From contig CASHTG010000001.1 in NCBI GenBank assembly GCA_949357655.1, forward strand, positions 1,178,001 through 1,242,000: a DNA stretch of 64,000 bases, written 5' to 3'. A program made the position numbers and the translations under genes. Positions within the stretch are counted from its first letter, which is position 1, and each line of letters opens with the position of its first letter. The DNA is from Parascedosporium putredinis. Its lineage: Eukaryota; Ascomycota; Sordariomycetes; Microascales; Microascaceae. The notes beneath the pieces are model-generated. The model saw only the letters and a list, made by a program, of their open reading frames with translations. It was not told where the DNA came from and made no database searches. This document shows positions 32,408-45,012 of this stretch, piece after piece.

Positions 32408-34522
32408 TTACTTCTTCCTGTAAACACATGCACACATTAGTCTCTGCATCACGTTGAGCGATTGCTGTTGCTGTCGTGAACCTACTTTTGCTGCTCTTCT
32501 TCGGCTGCGCGCCCGACACCCAGCCAAGAAACGTTCCCCGCTGGACGACTTCTTGCTCTTCCTTTCTTTCTCGACGTTGACGACATCCACGCCCATCGGG
32601 ATTGAACCGCGGCCAGGAGGGGGTCTTGGCGGCATCCCGGCCCACGCGGGCGGCGGCGGCGGCGGCACTCCCGAGCGCCTGGCCCCCATGGGGAGCCATG
32701 GGGATTCCACCACGGCCGGGGGCCCGCTCGATTGAAATAGGGATGGCCCGGAGGGAACTTTCCTCGGTCTGCAGGCGGCCACATCACCATTGTGATTTGC
32801 CAGTCAGGCTCAATCACCTTGTCCCAAACTTGAGGGAGGATGATGTCGCCACTCGGTCCAATCAGGTCAAACATGCCACGCTGGACAAGAGGACCGATGA
32901 CCTCGATGGATTGGAAGGCTTGCTTGATCAGCTCTTCCATTCCCTAAGAAGAAGACGAAAACCGTTAGCTCAAGAACGAAGAATGGGGGCTTGCCATTGC
33001 CAGCTGGACAACAGGGGAGGGGCTTCTAGCAAACTTACACTCCATGTTTGACACAGGTGGAATGGGAAGCTAAACTTCCTACCGACGGCATCCTTGAACC
33101 GGATCGGGGCCTTCTCCGCAGCCTTCACGGCTTCTTCCTTCAACTTTGCCTTGGTCTCTTCCTCTACACGCTTCGCCAATGCCTCTTCCTCGGCCTTCTT
33201 CTTGTCAGCCGCGGCAGCAGCAGCGGCGGCGGCGGCGGCGGCATCTGCCTTTTCCTTTTCGAGTTTCTGGAGGAGTTCAAGTTCGGCCTTCATCTTCGTG
33301 TCGGCCTCGAGTTGCTTCCGGAAGGCCTCCTCTTCGGCCATCCGCCTCGCTGCCGCAAGTTTTGCTTGTTCCTCGACCTTCCGCTCCATCTCGAGCCGCA
33401 TCCTCGCAGCTTCCTCCGCACGCCTAATCGCTTCCTCTTCACGCTTCTTTGCCTGGGCCTGGGCCCGCAGTTCGGCTTCGAAATTTTCTCGTGCCTCCTT
33501 TTGGACCCGCCTGATTTCCTCATCGCGGGCCTTGCGTTCTGCCTCGAGAGCCTTTCGTTCTGCCTCTAGAGTTTCGCGGGCAGCCTTTTCTGCCTCCTTC
33601 TTCGCCCTTGCAATTTCCTTTTGCGTTTCTTCTTGGGCCCTTCTCATCTCCTCCATTCTCCTAGCAACGGCGAGTTCGGTATCCTTGCGAATCTTTTCCT
33701 CGAGCTCCTTTTGCTTCTCTTCTTCTTCCTTCTTACGTTGTTTCGCCTTGAAGGTATCCAATTCGGCCTTTATCAGGAGCATTTCAGGGGTCGGGCTGGG
33801 CTCCTTTGGTGGGGCGGGGGTGGTGGGCTTCCCGGAGCCTCCGTCGGGGGAGGCGGTGGAGGATATGTCTGCAGGTATTGCTGTAGGTGGGGGCACGCCG
33901 TAGCCGCCGTAGCCATAGTGGCCCCCACCGGGAGGCTGGTACGGGGCAACCCCGTAACTGTCTCGCGGATCGCCGCCAAAATAGCCACCACCGCCGCTGT
34001 TGCTCGACATGGGCGTGAAGGGGTTGGCGTAATTGTACGGAATCACCTGGCCCGGTTGGGGGAAGTGCGGGGGTGGCATCTGACCGCCAAACCCGCCAAC
34101 GGCACTCTGCGGGTACCCCGGGCCAGGGGCGGGGGCCCTCCTCGGCCGCCATAATATGCGCCATGAGGGGGTGAGGTCCTCCATATCCCCGCCCACCCCA
34201 GGGCGAATATTCCTCGGATGGATCCAGGCTGTCGGATTGAGTCGGCGGAGGCCGATGGTATGAGTTACGATCGAAAAGCCTATGCTGGCGAAATGCAGGG
34301 GCGGCGGACTGAGAGTGGGAGCGGGAGCGGGAGCGGGATCGGGAACGGCGGCGGTCGTGGCTCGCTGACGCCGAATCGGAAGGGTCAACCTCGTCGTCGT
34401 ACTCGTCGTCCCAGGTATCCTCCTGCTCGTCGTAGCTCGATTCTTCTTGGTGGGAAGACTCTTCCTCTCCACTAGAAGTGTTTCTAATGTCGCGTTGAAT
34501 AGTTATGTGGCGTGCGCGGCTC
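32408..34522 (-). CDS. Coiled-coil protein with C-terminal ubiquitin-like domain (uncharacterised fungal family)
   Basis: I recognise the architecture but know no function. The order is: an Asp/Glu- and SR-rich head (DRRRSRSRSRS region near 34310-34400); a Gly/Pro/Tyr-rich linker (about 33830-34100); a roughly 250-residue E/K/R/A coiled coil interrupted by a run of 12-13 Ala (near 33222-33245); then a ubiquitin-like module, GRKFSFPFHLCQTW joined across an intron (about 32944-33036) to GMEELIKQAFQSIEVIGP and ILPQVWDKVIEPDWQITM. A Pro/Arg-rich tail follows to the stop near 32408. An acceptor at 34523 suggests a further upstream exon holding the start, which I could not place. Frame breaks occur near 34160 and 32720. 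Confidence 0.65.
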
Positions 34523-36614
34523 CTAAAAGAAAAGAATCCCGAAGGAGGGTTGCGTTAGTCAGAGGGTCTCGCGATGATTGTCGCGCTTGGGATGGAAAAC
34601 AGCCAGAGAAACAGAAACAAAGAAGACGCGCAAGAGAAACAAAAGTGATTCAGCCCAGGGCTAGGCGCTGCTGGTCCGGGAACAGTGGATACAGAGCCAA
34701 AAGAGAAAAGAAAGGAAAGAAAGACACAAAGACTAAAGGGGAGGAAGAGACTCGGGTGACTAACGTCATTGGGACTGAGGTCGTGCTATGCACCCTTTAC
34801 TCGCGACAATCTGAAGAGAGTCGGAGCAAAGGTACACACGTACGGAGTGGGGGTTTGGATGAATGGGTGGCGGTGGGGCAGGGGAGAAGTAGAAGATCAA
34901 GAGCGGAGCTTCTCAAAGGAACCAAAGGCTTGATCTAAAGTAGGTGAGGTTGCGGAATGGGTGGTGACGGTGGTGCTGGTGGTGCTGGTGGTGGGGGAGG
35001 GAACCCGTAACCTAAAGACGGATAGAGGACACGCCAAAGCCGCCTCCACTCAGTCTGTGGTGTTTAGGTTTGGGCGGTTAACCCAAAAGTCAAAAGGAAC
35101 TCGGGAAGGGGCAGCCTCGTTCAATCTCGTGAACGATCTGTGCCTGTCAGACAATGTAAACTCCGCCTTTGCTAGCGGCTTGGGCGGAGTAAAGGGTCTG
35201 TTAGGGAGTGGTGGGAAAGAAGGAGAAGAGGGGAGGCAATGATGGTGCGTGGGGAGGAGTGGTAAGTGCGATTTGCCTCTCAGTACCCTGACCAAGGCGG
35301 CGTGAGTGAATTGAGGCGGGGGATCCAAGACAAGACCCCGAGCGACAAGAGCAGGCAAACGCGAAACAGATGGAGATGGGAGTGGACAAGCACGTAGAGG
35401 GCAGGAACACCACTCGAATGGCTGTTTGGCTTAGCAAGCGGGCAAAGGGCTGTGGTGGGAGGCAAAGCTGCAGGATGCAGAGCGAGCGGTGAACAGGAGA
35501 CGAAATGGATAAAGAGTAGGGAAGGAGATGTGGCGAGTGAGCGTGCGAGTTGTGAGGTGCGTTGGGGTGTGTCTGTATGGCGTGGATGTATGCGTGTGTT
35601 TGTGTGTGGGTAGTAGACGAGGTGGGAAGTCAAGCGCAACGAAGAAAGGAGTCGAAGCTAGGGGCAGTAAGAGGCGGGATTAGGCGAAAGGGCAGAATGT
35701 GTTCGTCGACGGAGTCTAAAAATTTGCGAATGGCGGAGAAAGGACGCTTTGATGGCGACTACATGTAGTGTACGCTTGGTGTGGAGGGGGCAGTCCAAAG
35801 AAAATCGATACCAGAAAAGAGAGGGAGAGGAAGAGAATGAGAAGAATGAGAAGAAGAGACTGGAAGGCTTACTGTACAGCTAGGGGAGGGGACGAGTGAA
35901 ACGCAGGAGGGTCGGCGGGAGAGAAAGGTCGTTTTTAAAACGGACGGCGGGTGATGCTGTTGGGCTGTAATGCCGGCGATTGGGTGCCAGAAACGGAGTG
36001 CGGTGTGTCTAATGGCGGATCAATGTACACGAGCACGAGCACGAGCACAGGGGGCACCGGGATTGCAAGCGCGTCAAGAACAAGCAATGGAAATCAAAGG
36101 GCCGGTGCTCGCCAAATGGCAACGGGAAAACTCAAGAGCGAGAACAGGAGTTGCGGACTTCGGTATCCAAGTGGATTGATTCAATCAGAGCGTCACCCGG
36201 CTCGGAAGCGTTGTCGATGCAGCGTGCACAGCCGGGGGGGCAGGCCTCTACTTGTAGGCGGTGGGTCGCCGGGAAGGGAGTAGACTGGAGGTGGTGTTCA
36301 ATGGGGCTGGTCCCAATTGATGATGTCGGAGGGGACTAATAAAATGGATCCAGTTGATCTGGGCTCCAGGCGTCCAGTGGAGGGCGTCCGCGTCCGCGCC
36401 TGCGCCTGCGTCTGCGCTGCGTCCTTGCAGCGCTCCCCGTTTCGCGTTTCGCGGGTTGCTCTCGAAGCGTAACTGGTTGACGGTCGTCGGTGTTCGAAGC
36501 GGCTTATTGATTCGACGGCTCAATATCCCCTTTCCGACCTTGAATCGTTCAAAGTTGATCCTTTTTATTCGCAATGCGCCGAGATGTTTGGGCAGGGCGA
36601 AGGCCTATTATCTT

Positions 36615-36651
<37 letters not shown>

Positions 36652-39600
36652 CCGGGTGCGTCCCGTTCAGTGCGTGCAGTACAGGTACGGTACTGCGTAG
36701 AGAAAGAGCCGGGACAATGTCCCCATATGATGGATGCGGTGGGACGCGCCAAAAGAGCCAAGCAAATGAGCCAGCAAGAAGACAAGTCCAAGGCACAAGA
36801 ATCGACCAGAACCCAAGGCGACAACAGGCAACAGCCGGGGGAAGGGTTTTTAGTATAAACCAACGCGGTGGATCGGGATTTTTAGTGTTCGATTGGAGCC
36901 CAATGTCGAAGTGGCGGAGCCGATGACAAGAAAAATTTCCGGGTTCCTCAAGTTGGGAAGCAAGTGTCAGGGATCCATCCGTCAAGGGATCAATGGTGGA
37001 TGCCTCTTTTGGCGTTTCGCTCAACAGGTCGCACGTACAACTCCCGGGATATGGTAGGTTAGCTTTCCGAGGAAGGGGGACTGTGAAGGGGGCCTTGAAG
37101 AGGACTGCAAACATCTGGATCCAAGACAACAAAAAAAAAAAAAAACACTGGGCAGCGAAACGTCTATGGGGCGAGTGGCCACGGGAAATCCTTCTTATTT
37201 CTGCGGATGCTGGGCAACTCTACTAGATGTATCGGAGGAACTACAGGCATGGTTTTGTATTAGGGGGCAATGGTTTTATTATTGTCCCCTTCCCGGTGAG
37301 CGGTGCCAGTCTTGCCAGTCTACCAGTATTGCTGGTTGTCTGACTAGTGGGAGGGAGGGTGAGAGGGGCAAGATGATACCTACGCTCGGTGGAAGGAGGG
37401 GTGGCCAGCCAAGGAGGGACCGATCAAACGATGAAGTGAGCGGGCAAGGCGGGCAGGGAGCATTGAAGAGAGGAGGGGGAGGTAATACATTGATTGATTG
37501 AGAGGAGAGACTGCTCATCAGCTGGGCCCAGCAGCAACAGCATGGGGGCCACCCAGCGCCCGTGCTCCCTGCCCTTGTCTGCCCTGCCGGGAGGACGTAT
37601 AGATGTATACTCCACCACCAAGAGATCCAGGGATACTTTAAGATCCATGTGCTGGTCAGCCGGCCTGCATCCTGGTCAATCAACTGTCTTGATTGATGGC
37701 GCAGAGACCAATTGGGAGCTTGATGATCCCGGGAATGAAGTGTTTTTCGTTGCCGGCAAAGATTAATGTCCAAACCTCTTTTTTCCTCAAGGAAGCCAAC
37801 ATGGTGATCTTTAAAGACACGTCAAAGGCAGTCAAGAGCCATGAGGTCTCGGCTAATTCAGTAACCTCTTGTTCAACCCCTTAAAAGTCAAAGAAACGAC
37901 AAGAAAGGAGGGGGGTGGGTGGTGGCCGGCCGGGTGAGTCTACAAGTATGGGGGCGAAAGAAGGATGCGGCTGTGAAATCTCAATTGATCCTCGCCGCCA
38001 TCACTACCAAGTACATGTATGGTTGTTGAAAACTCGCTGCTTCGGCGGAACAAGCTAGGAAAAAGCTTGCATAAAGATGGGATGGGCTAAAGAAAAAGAA
38101 AGAAAGGAAAAGAAGACCAAAAAACTCGACCCCTCTCGAGAGACGAAAAACGAAAGACAGCAAATATCAAATGATTCACCTCCAATATCAAGCATGGCCG
38201 CCTAGTCACGCGGGCAAGCCAAGAGCCTGAGCTGGACGTGGTGAAAGGGGAAGGAAGGGGTTTACTTTAAGGTCAAATAATACCTGTACCCTCAGAAAAT
38301 TGTAAGAAAAAGAACAAGAGAATGGAGCAAGGTCCTAGGAAGTTGTTCTTTGTCTCAATGAGTGTGGCCACCGACAAGGCTGGTTAGGGGAACAGCCAGA
38401 ACAGCCAGCACAGCCAGCACAGCTTCAAGTTGCGAACCACGGCCATAAACGCAGCAAGGCCAAAAATGGGCGAAAAAGAGGTTGAAGGCGGTGGAGGCAC
38501 TCATGAGACGCCATCCCAGAAAACCCACAGTTGATCCCCATTGGATTCCTCAGGGCCACCGCCCTCTTGTCCCCCACCGGCGAGATGACTGCATCGTCAT
38601 GCTCCGCTCATATCCTCACAAAAGCCCATGATGCATCGTCTCGACTGCAAGTAAACGGCCAGTTCTGCTAGCTCAAAGTAAGGCCTCGTAGACCATTGGA
38701 CCGACAGCGCCGCTGGTGCCTGTCAAACCGCATTGGCCGCATCGCCATGCTTCGTGGCAACCTCCATGGCGACCTCCAAAGCCCCTCCCCCGGGGTATTC
38801 TCCTCCCCTTTGGAATGGAGGCCACAAAGGCTTCCCGCTTCAATAGGGCAACTCGAAGCATTCTAGAGTACGAGAAAAACGAATGAATTCGTTCTCCACA
38901 TCAAAGTTACCCAACCACGAAAACCAGCTGACCAGTTGAATCCGTGGGCATCAGGGAGAGCCTGCACCCCTTGGCCGACCCCCGTCCGTCCCGAGAGTGG
39001 GAGGGTTTTCGCTCTTCGGCAATCGCCGCCCCACGAATTGGTTAGTCACGCAAGCATCAAGCGAGCGGCGATCAATGTTTGTTTTGAACGAAACTGAACT
39101 TTGGCTTCCGACCGACAATTGACGGCAAAAAGTGGGGCATGAGGGGTAAGTGCCCTTTTTTCCTCGTTCGATCCGGCCACTGTGTACTGAGGTACCTCTC
39201 TCTCTCTTGTCTCTTCGCTATTACCCCTAGCAACAATCGATTGTTGACTTTCCCGGTCGAGACAAGCTTGCAGCATCATTCGCTACTCAATATATTGTGC
39301 CTCGACCAGCGTCTAGGAGATTTGCCTCACCAGCCCTCCGTTCCCTAATCGCATCGTGCGTCTCGTGTGTTGACCAAATCTATCTGAAACCCGGGTCCGA
39401 TACCGAGGCGCTTTTAAGACCCGTGGGTTCACCTCCTCAGGACGCGACCAAACACAGCACCTACGATACTAAATCACCAAGACAACAATCGAGAAGTCAT
39501 ATTAAATCCAAACAAAAAGAAAAGAAAAAAGAAATTAAGTATTATGCTTGAAATACCGAGTATACATGATCCGTATCAAGTTTCTGATACTCTTTTAAAA

Positions 39601-39684
39601 GAAAGAAAGAGATATTTACAAGTATATGTAGGATATTATATGTTCCCGCGTGCTTTGCTACCCAAGGCCTGAAAACGAGTGTTA
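34523..39684. other. Gene-free region with simple repeats (5.2 kb)
   Basis: No frame gives a recognisable protein; long frames here are driven by repeats. The left third is purine-rich on the plus strand (a pyrimidine-rich leader for the minus-strand neighbour). Contents include a (GAGCAC)n block at about 36028-36052, a GCGTCC/GCGCCT hexamer tract at about 36380-36425, a long (TG)n at 36618-36650, and a run of about 15 A at 37131-37145. The missing first exon of the coiled-coil gene may lie in the left part. Confidence 0.5.
36618..36650. repeat. (TG)n microsatellite
   Basis: About 16 uninterrupted TG units, the longest dinucleotide tract in the window. Confidence 0.9.
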
Positions 39685-40940
39685 TCAGAATACGCCAAAG
39701 CAGTTGGCGTAAAAGGTGACCGTAGCGCTCCAGTCGGAAAAGACGCCGCGAACCTTGACATCCTGGGCGAGAACGTGCAGCAGCTTGTAAACGTCGCCAT
39801 CCGTGTTAATGGCATCGGCGATGGTGGAGTAGTAGTACCCTCCGTGGGAACCATCACCGAGGAATCCGGAGCGCTCTAGAGACCAGGTGATAATGTCCAA
39901 GCCGAGCTCGTTGGCCTTCTTAGCGTACGCGCTAGGGATGATGTTCTTGTTCTCGTCAAGAGTGACGAGATACTGAAGCGGGGGCGCGACGATGCGCACG
40001 CCGTCGGCAGCTCGCTGTGTGAGCTTCTCCGTAGCAACGGGCAAGGTGGCTGGCGTTTCACCCTCCGAGTCCAAGAAGACGGCCTGCTTTCCGAACTCGG
40101 GCTCGTTGGCGATCCAGTACAGAACGTCATCGTAGAGGAACGACTGGGGAAGACACGAGACGGATCAATGCCGGCAGCCTTGTACTCGTCAATGAGCTGC
40201 TGAGCATACTGCTCCTGGGTGTAGTCGCCCTCGAACGGCATCTTGACTTCGGGCGTCTTGAGCTCGGGGGTGAAGGACAACCCGAGGCTGTTGGTCAGCT
40301 CAATGTGCTCTTTGTGGGTCAGGAGCGTCCCGCAGGTGGCGTAGAGGTCAGTCGAGTGTGCCGGGGTGCCGTCGAGGAACTCCTCGGCGGTGGTGGCCTT
40401 GGGATTAGAGCCATCAATCTTGGCGCAAAGGGTCTTGAACTCGGCAAGAGTGAGGTCGCTGGTGCAGCACTTGGCGCTCGCGGCGGTGGTGCCAGAAGCC
40501 GGGGTGAATGGCTTGGTGCACTTGGCGTTGAGCTCCGGGATGCTCACGATATTGGTCGTGGTCGCCAAATCACACTGAGAGTGCCGGCAGACCAGTTGGC
40601 GGTCCTTGGTGAAGGCGACGTCGCACTCCAGGATGCCGGCTCCCATGCGGGCACCGGCCATGTTGGACTCCAGGCTGTGCTCGGGGATCATCAGGGTGCC
40701 GCCACCACGGTGCGCAACGCTCCAGGCCGAGGGCTTGTAGCTGCTCTTGGTGCGCATGCACGTCGTCAACTGATCTTTGAGATCGCTCTCTTCCATGTCA
40801 TCGACGAGGAAGAAGGGGCGAGGTCCTAGTTGCGCGTACTTGATCGCGCCAGTCGAGGGCTTGCAAGCCGACGTCTTGTTGGCGGGCGCGGCCGAGGCCA
40901 CGCCGAGGCCCAGCGCAAGAGCTGCAAATTTCATATGCAT
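39685..40940 (-). CDS. Secreted glycerophosphodiester phosphodiesterase (GDPD family)
   Basis: Hydrolyses glycerophosphodiesters to glycerol-3-phosphate and an alcohol. The start is either ATG at 40940 or 40934; both give a signal peptide (KFAALALGLGVASA-A). The GDPD core is clear: VAHRGGGTLMIPEHSLESN with the catalytic HR and the metal-site Glu, GILECDVAFTKDRQLVCRHS with E-x-D and the catalytic His, then FTPELKTP. Several Cys suggest disulphides, consistent with export. The C-terminal half continues through LDSEGETPATLPVATEKL and WSLERSGFLGDGSHGGYYYS to the stop at 39685. One frame break near 40150 splits the protein; the sides match the family without a gap. Length would be about 418 residues. 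Confidence 0.87.
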
Positions 40941-41915
40941 CTTGAGAGGGAGGAGAGGACCTAGGGGGTTCTGTCTTAAGTAAAGATTGAACGAGGTTGA
41001 GATAGAACAAGAAGCACTCAGGGAGGGGAGACGCGACTCGAAAGATAGGATTGGCAGCGCACCTCTAAGCTCAAGCTCGATGGGGAGAAAATAACGGTAT
41101 GACGATCATGGCAAGGGACGGGTAGTAGCTTCTTTTATAAAACAGACGTTGCGTTCAATATCCCCAACCTGCACGCTACTCCGCACCATGTGCGTCACAT
41201 CCATTGATGGATGGATAGACAGGGCCACTCTTTCCCACGTCTTTCAACATCCTGGGAAGGCTCTCGGTCAAGGAAATTTCTATTGTTGGTTAAGTCGACC
41301 CGCAGACCCCGGGAAGGGAACCCAGTTTTATCAAGCTCTTTCCCATGAAGGCAAGTAATTCCCGTGCCAGGTAGGGGCGCCGAGTCGAATCCTCTCGCAG
41401 CATGCTGCAGAAGGCCATTCCCATCGGCGAGCACGTGGAAGGCCCTGTTGGTAATCAAAGACCCGAGGGAGTCCGAGAGGAGCCAAATTGGCAAAGTCAA
41501 GCAATCGAGATCGAGTACTTCCATGATCCTCCCCCACCATACTTTCCCGAGTATCTTTAGAGTTGCATCCACTTGGCCCCTCATGACCACCGTGCGTGGA
41601 TGCGGCCTTGTTATTTGCCATGACACTGCACATCAAAAGCAAATTGATTTCGAACCGCATCAAATTGATCCTGGTGATCGCTGAACTCCACTGACGAGGA
41701 GATTGAACGGGGCAATTCATTGTGTCGCGTTGCCCTCGAAGATTTCGGAAACAAAAAAATATCACGGAGCTTCTGCCCCTCTATCTAGTGTATCCCAAGG
41801 AAGGATTTACGGGCCTGTCACAAACCCTGAGGTGTCGCATAGGCGGAGATTCGGCATTGGCTTGCTGTTGTGCCAAGAAACGCTCTATCCAAAGGAAACT
41901 AGTTTTACACATTAC
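40941..41915. other. Intergenic region between GDPD and EMC2
   Basis: GDPD promoter and EMC2 3' flank. It has a CATCCATTGATGGATGGAT cluster at 41198-41217. No gene is seen. Confidence 0.5.
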
Positions 41916-43153
41916 TTATCGTACAACCTGGGCCTCATCCTTGGTGAGAAGTTGTTTAACGGCCTCGATCTCGGCTTCCGCATAACCCTGCCAGTGCGTG
42001 TCACCGGCACTACACCGCCTTACAATCTCGCTGAGTTTTGCCGTCGCCTGCTGGTTCAGTGCCTCCAGAGTTGCCTTGGATGGCACAGACATGCCTTCTT
42101 CGTCTGCCTGCTTGGAAGGCTTGAGGGCCTTGGGATCGTGAAGCAACGCCTCCGTAACCTGGTGCGAGTTAGTTTCGTGCTCGGCAAGGCTGGCGATCTA
42201 TTGCGAAATGATAGTCAATGGTCTCACCTGTTTTAGCCCGTAGTATCCTCGTAGATAGTCATCGCATAGTTCAATGCTCCGGCAAAATCTCTTCACGGAT
42301 TCCGCTAGGTACCTTGTAGAGCTGTTATCTGCCAACGAGGTCCCCGCCATGAAGAGAATCTCGCCGAGCCTTGCATGCATCTGTTGACATCGTGTCAGCA
42401 TATCGCAGGGAATCGTAGATGGTAATTATCAACCTACATTCCAAGAGTTCGCCTGGAGAACAAGAACCTCTTCGAGTGCATAGATTGACTGGGCATAGAG
42501 GCCCTGCGAAAGGTACAGGTCGGACAGTTCCGACCACCCTTCAGCGTCCGTCGGCGAATAATCCAGTAGCTTCACTAGGTTCGCAATGGCATCCGATGTC
42601 CGTCCCAAAGACTTGAGCAACGCAACACGACGTTTCGCAATTGGCTAGTGGCGCCCCTTGAATTAGTAAAACAAGTCAAAGGGAGGGGAAGATAGAGAAA
42701 AAAACAGAGATCCCAGAGTTGTCAAGCAGGCTGGGCTGTTCGTTGTATCAGGCTGCGGGTTGCACCTACAATATTTGTCTGTCCGTCTTGTCCAGACAGG
42801 AGGGAATCGTACTCTTTCAAGAGCTCTTCTAGCTCGGCGTTATTGGCGGCCTTGGCCTCTTTCGTAAGCCCCTTGAAAGCCATTATCCGCTCGTTCTCGC
42901 CGCCAAACCTCTCTACCAGCCTTTCCAGGAACTCAAAAGCAGACAAGTCATCTCCTGTCCTTAGGCAAGCTATCAAGAGGTTCTCGTATATCATCCATAG
43001 CTCCGGGGTTTCTGAAGCGGTGAAGAGCGAGACGAGCGGCGACGTGGAGAAGGCTTTGGGATTATTTCGTAGGATCGTTGGCGCTTGTTGGGCAAGTTCG
43101 AGGACTTCCTTATTAGACAGGTACGCCTGCGGGCGAAGGAGATGTGCCGACAT
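41916..43153 (-). CDS. EMC2: ER membrane protein complex subunit 2 (TPR protein)
   Basis: EMC2 is the cytosolic TPR subunit of the EMC insertase, which places tail-anchored and multi-pass proteins in the ER. Exons: 42770-43153, 42438-42644, 42228-42380, 41916-42158; all junctions lie between codons and give 328 residues. TPR-like helices are visible in VALLKSLGRTSDAIANLVK, EGWSELSDLYLSQGLYAQS and ARLGEILFMAGTSLADN. The preceding N-terminal solenoid includes TPELWMIYENLLIACLRTG. The ATG at 43153 (MSAHLLRPQAYLS) is chosen because the frame upstream is not protein-like. No frame disruption. Divergent from the Trm140-type gene. Confidence 0.9.
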
Positions 43154-43633
43154 GGTGGGCGCCTCGGAAATGTAATAGGCGGGCTGTGGATTGATAGCTG
43201 TGCTTGGGCTAAAGTGGGCTCTGTCCTGTCGTCGCGAAGCTCGGTCTGGCCTAACGTCATGAGAGTTAGTAAGGGCAGCAAGCGATTCTCCCAATCCACG
43301 AGCGACTGATGCTTCACTCACAAATATCCCGACAATCACCCGACACCAGGGAATACAGTTTACGATGGGGATTCGCACGGAGTTGTCCAGTTGCCCCACC
43401 CTTAAAAAGGGACCAGAATTTGAATTTTTTTTTCGTGCAAACTGTGCCTCAAAGATTCTTCTTCTTTTTCATCCTCGAAATCGAAGGAACTAACCCCAGC
43501 TCGGGAACCTGGAGATGCGTGTCATCATACGCAACCTCCCTCTTGCCGTTGGATAGTTTCGCTGAACGCCAGAGTAAGAATATCTATATCTATCTCTCGC
43601 ATCTGCAATCATCCACGCAAGCATCCCGCCAAG
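43154..43633. promoter_or_regulatory. Intergenic region between divergent EMC2 and tRNA methyltransferase
   Basis: Bidirectional promoter with T-rich tracts around 43420-43470. No coding evidence. Confidence 0.5.
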
Positions 43634-44917
43634 ATGACGGGTCTCGACACCGCCTCATCGGCCATGGAAGTGTGCCCGAACGGCGATGATCTCGTCAGCC
43701 CGACCCAAGATTTGACTCTTGAAGAAGAGAGCCCGAAATCTGCTCCTGTGGAAGTTCCGGCTCATCGGTCCCATGACCCTGACAATAACAAAAAGAGATC
43801 GGACCCCTTCCAGTTTGGAAGCCGATATCTCGGGACGCAGGACGACGTCTTCGAGTTCAATGCTTGGGATCATGTTGAGACTGATGATGCTTACAAGGAA
43901 TACGCTCAAACCCAGTATGAAAGGCAGCGCCAGGCCCCGGCCTCGGACTTTGATAAAAGTGAGTTTGCTTTCTTTTTTTCTCGCGCCCTCTCCGCGCATA
44001 TCCTCTATTCCTATTCGGTCTTCCGACCTGCTGTGTGGTGATGATACCCAAAAATGCATAGTTCATCTGACAAAATCGATGATGACCAACCTATCCTTCT
44101 TTCGCTCCCATCTGAACACTCGCGTCATGTTTCTTATTCCTTCGTTTTCTAAACCCTGAACGGTCTTAAAAAGATGTTGTTGGGCTAACAAGCAATGCGC
44201 GTCTTCTAGTGAGGTTCAATGCCGACCCCGCTAAGTGGTGGAACAACTTTTATAAAAACAATGCTGCAAATTTCTTCAAGGACCGCAAGTGGCTTCAGCA
44301 AGAATTTCCCATTCTCTCTGATGTAACACATGCGGACGCTGGGCCGCAGGTCGTCCTTGAAGTGGGTGCTGGGGCAGGCAACACAGCGTTTCCGCTGATT
44401 GCCCAGAACCAGAATCCCCATCTAAAAGTCCACGCCTGTGATTACTCTAAGAAGGCCGTAGAGGTTATGCGCAGCCAGGAGGCCTACAACACGGAGGTCA
44501 TGCAGGCTGACGTTTGGGACGTGACGGGTGACGAGCTTCCCCGGGACTCGGCGAGGGCTCCGTGGACGTCATCGTAATGATCTTCATCTTTTCCGCTCTT
44601 TCACCCAGGGAATGGGAGAAAGCCGTGGATAATCTTTACCGACTGCTAAAGCCGGGCGGGCATGTCTGCTTCCGAGACTATGGGAGAGGGACCTCGCTCA
44701 GGTACGCTTCAAGAAGAACCGCTATCTAGAAGACAATTTTTATGTCCGAGGTGACGGAACCAGAGTTTACTTTTTTGAGGAAGAGGAACTCATCGGTATC
44801 TGGAGTGGCAAGTTTGACATTGATGCTCTAGGCCGGGATAACAGGCTACTAGTGAATAGGGCCTCGCGCATAAAAATGTACAGGTGCTGGATCCAGGGCC
44901 GGTTTAGAAGAAAATAA
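43634..44917 (+). CDS. tRNA N3-methylcytidine methyltransferase (Trm140/METTL2-6-8 family)
   Basis: Methylates C32 of the anticodon loop of certain tRNAs using SAM. Exon 1 (43634-43958) ends in DFDK; after the intron 43959-44209 the conserved RFNADPAKWWNNFYKNNAANFF begins, a hallmark of this family. The SAM-binding motif I is VVLEVGAGAGNTAFPL. Further family segments are VHACDYSKKAVEVMR, VDVIVMIFIFSALSP, LKPGGHVCFRDYGRGD and KKNRYLEDNFYVRGDGTRVYFF. The C-terminus is RCWIQGRFRRK. Frame breaks near 44560 and 44695 interrupt the frame but not the homology. About 344 residues. No actin-binding extension of the budding yeast Abp140 kind is present. Confidence 0.9.
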
Positions 44918-45012
44918 AAAGATCCTTTAACCACCACCCTTGCTTCCACCTACTGATCTTGTTATTGCGGTCGCCACGCCAGAAACAGCCACCGAGGCTG
45001 TGCTCACGCAGG

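Noticed and set aside
33094..33903. Long plus-strand frame rich in Ser/Ala/Phe
   Set aside because: It is the antisense shadow of the Lys/Glu/Arg/Ala coiled coil on the minus strand; its composition follows from codon complementarity.
36354..37132. Frames with CVCVCV or THTHTH runs
   Set aside because: They are translations of the TG microsatellite and carry no other protein-like content.
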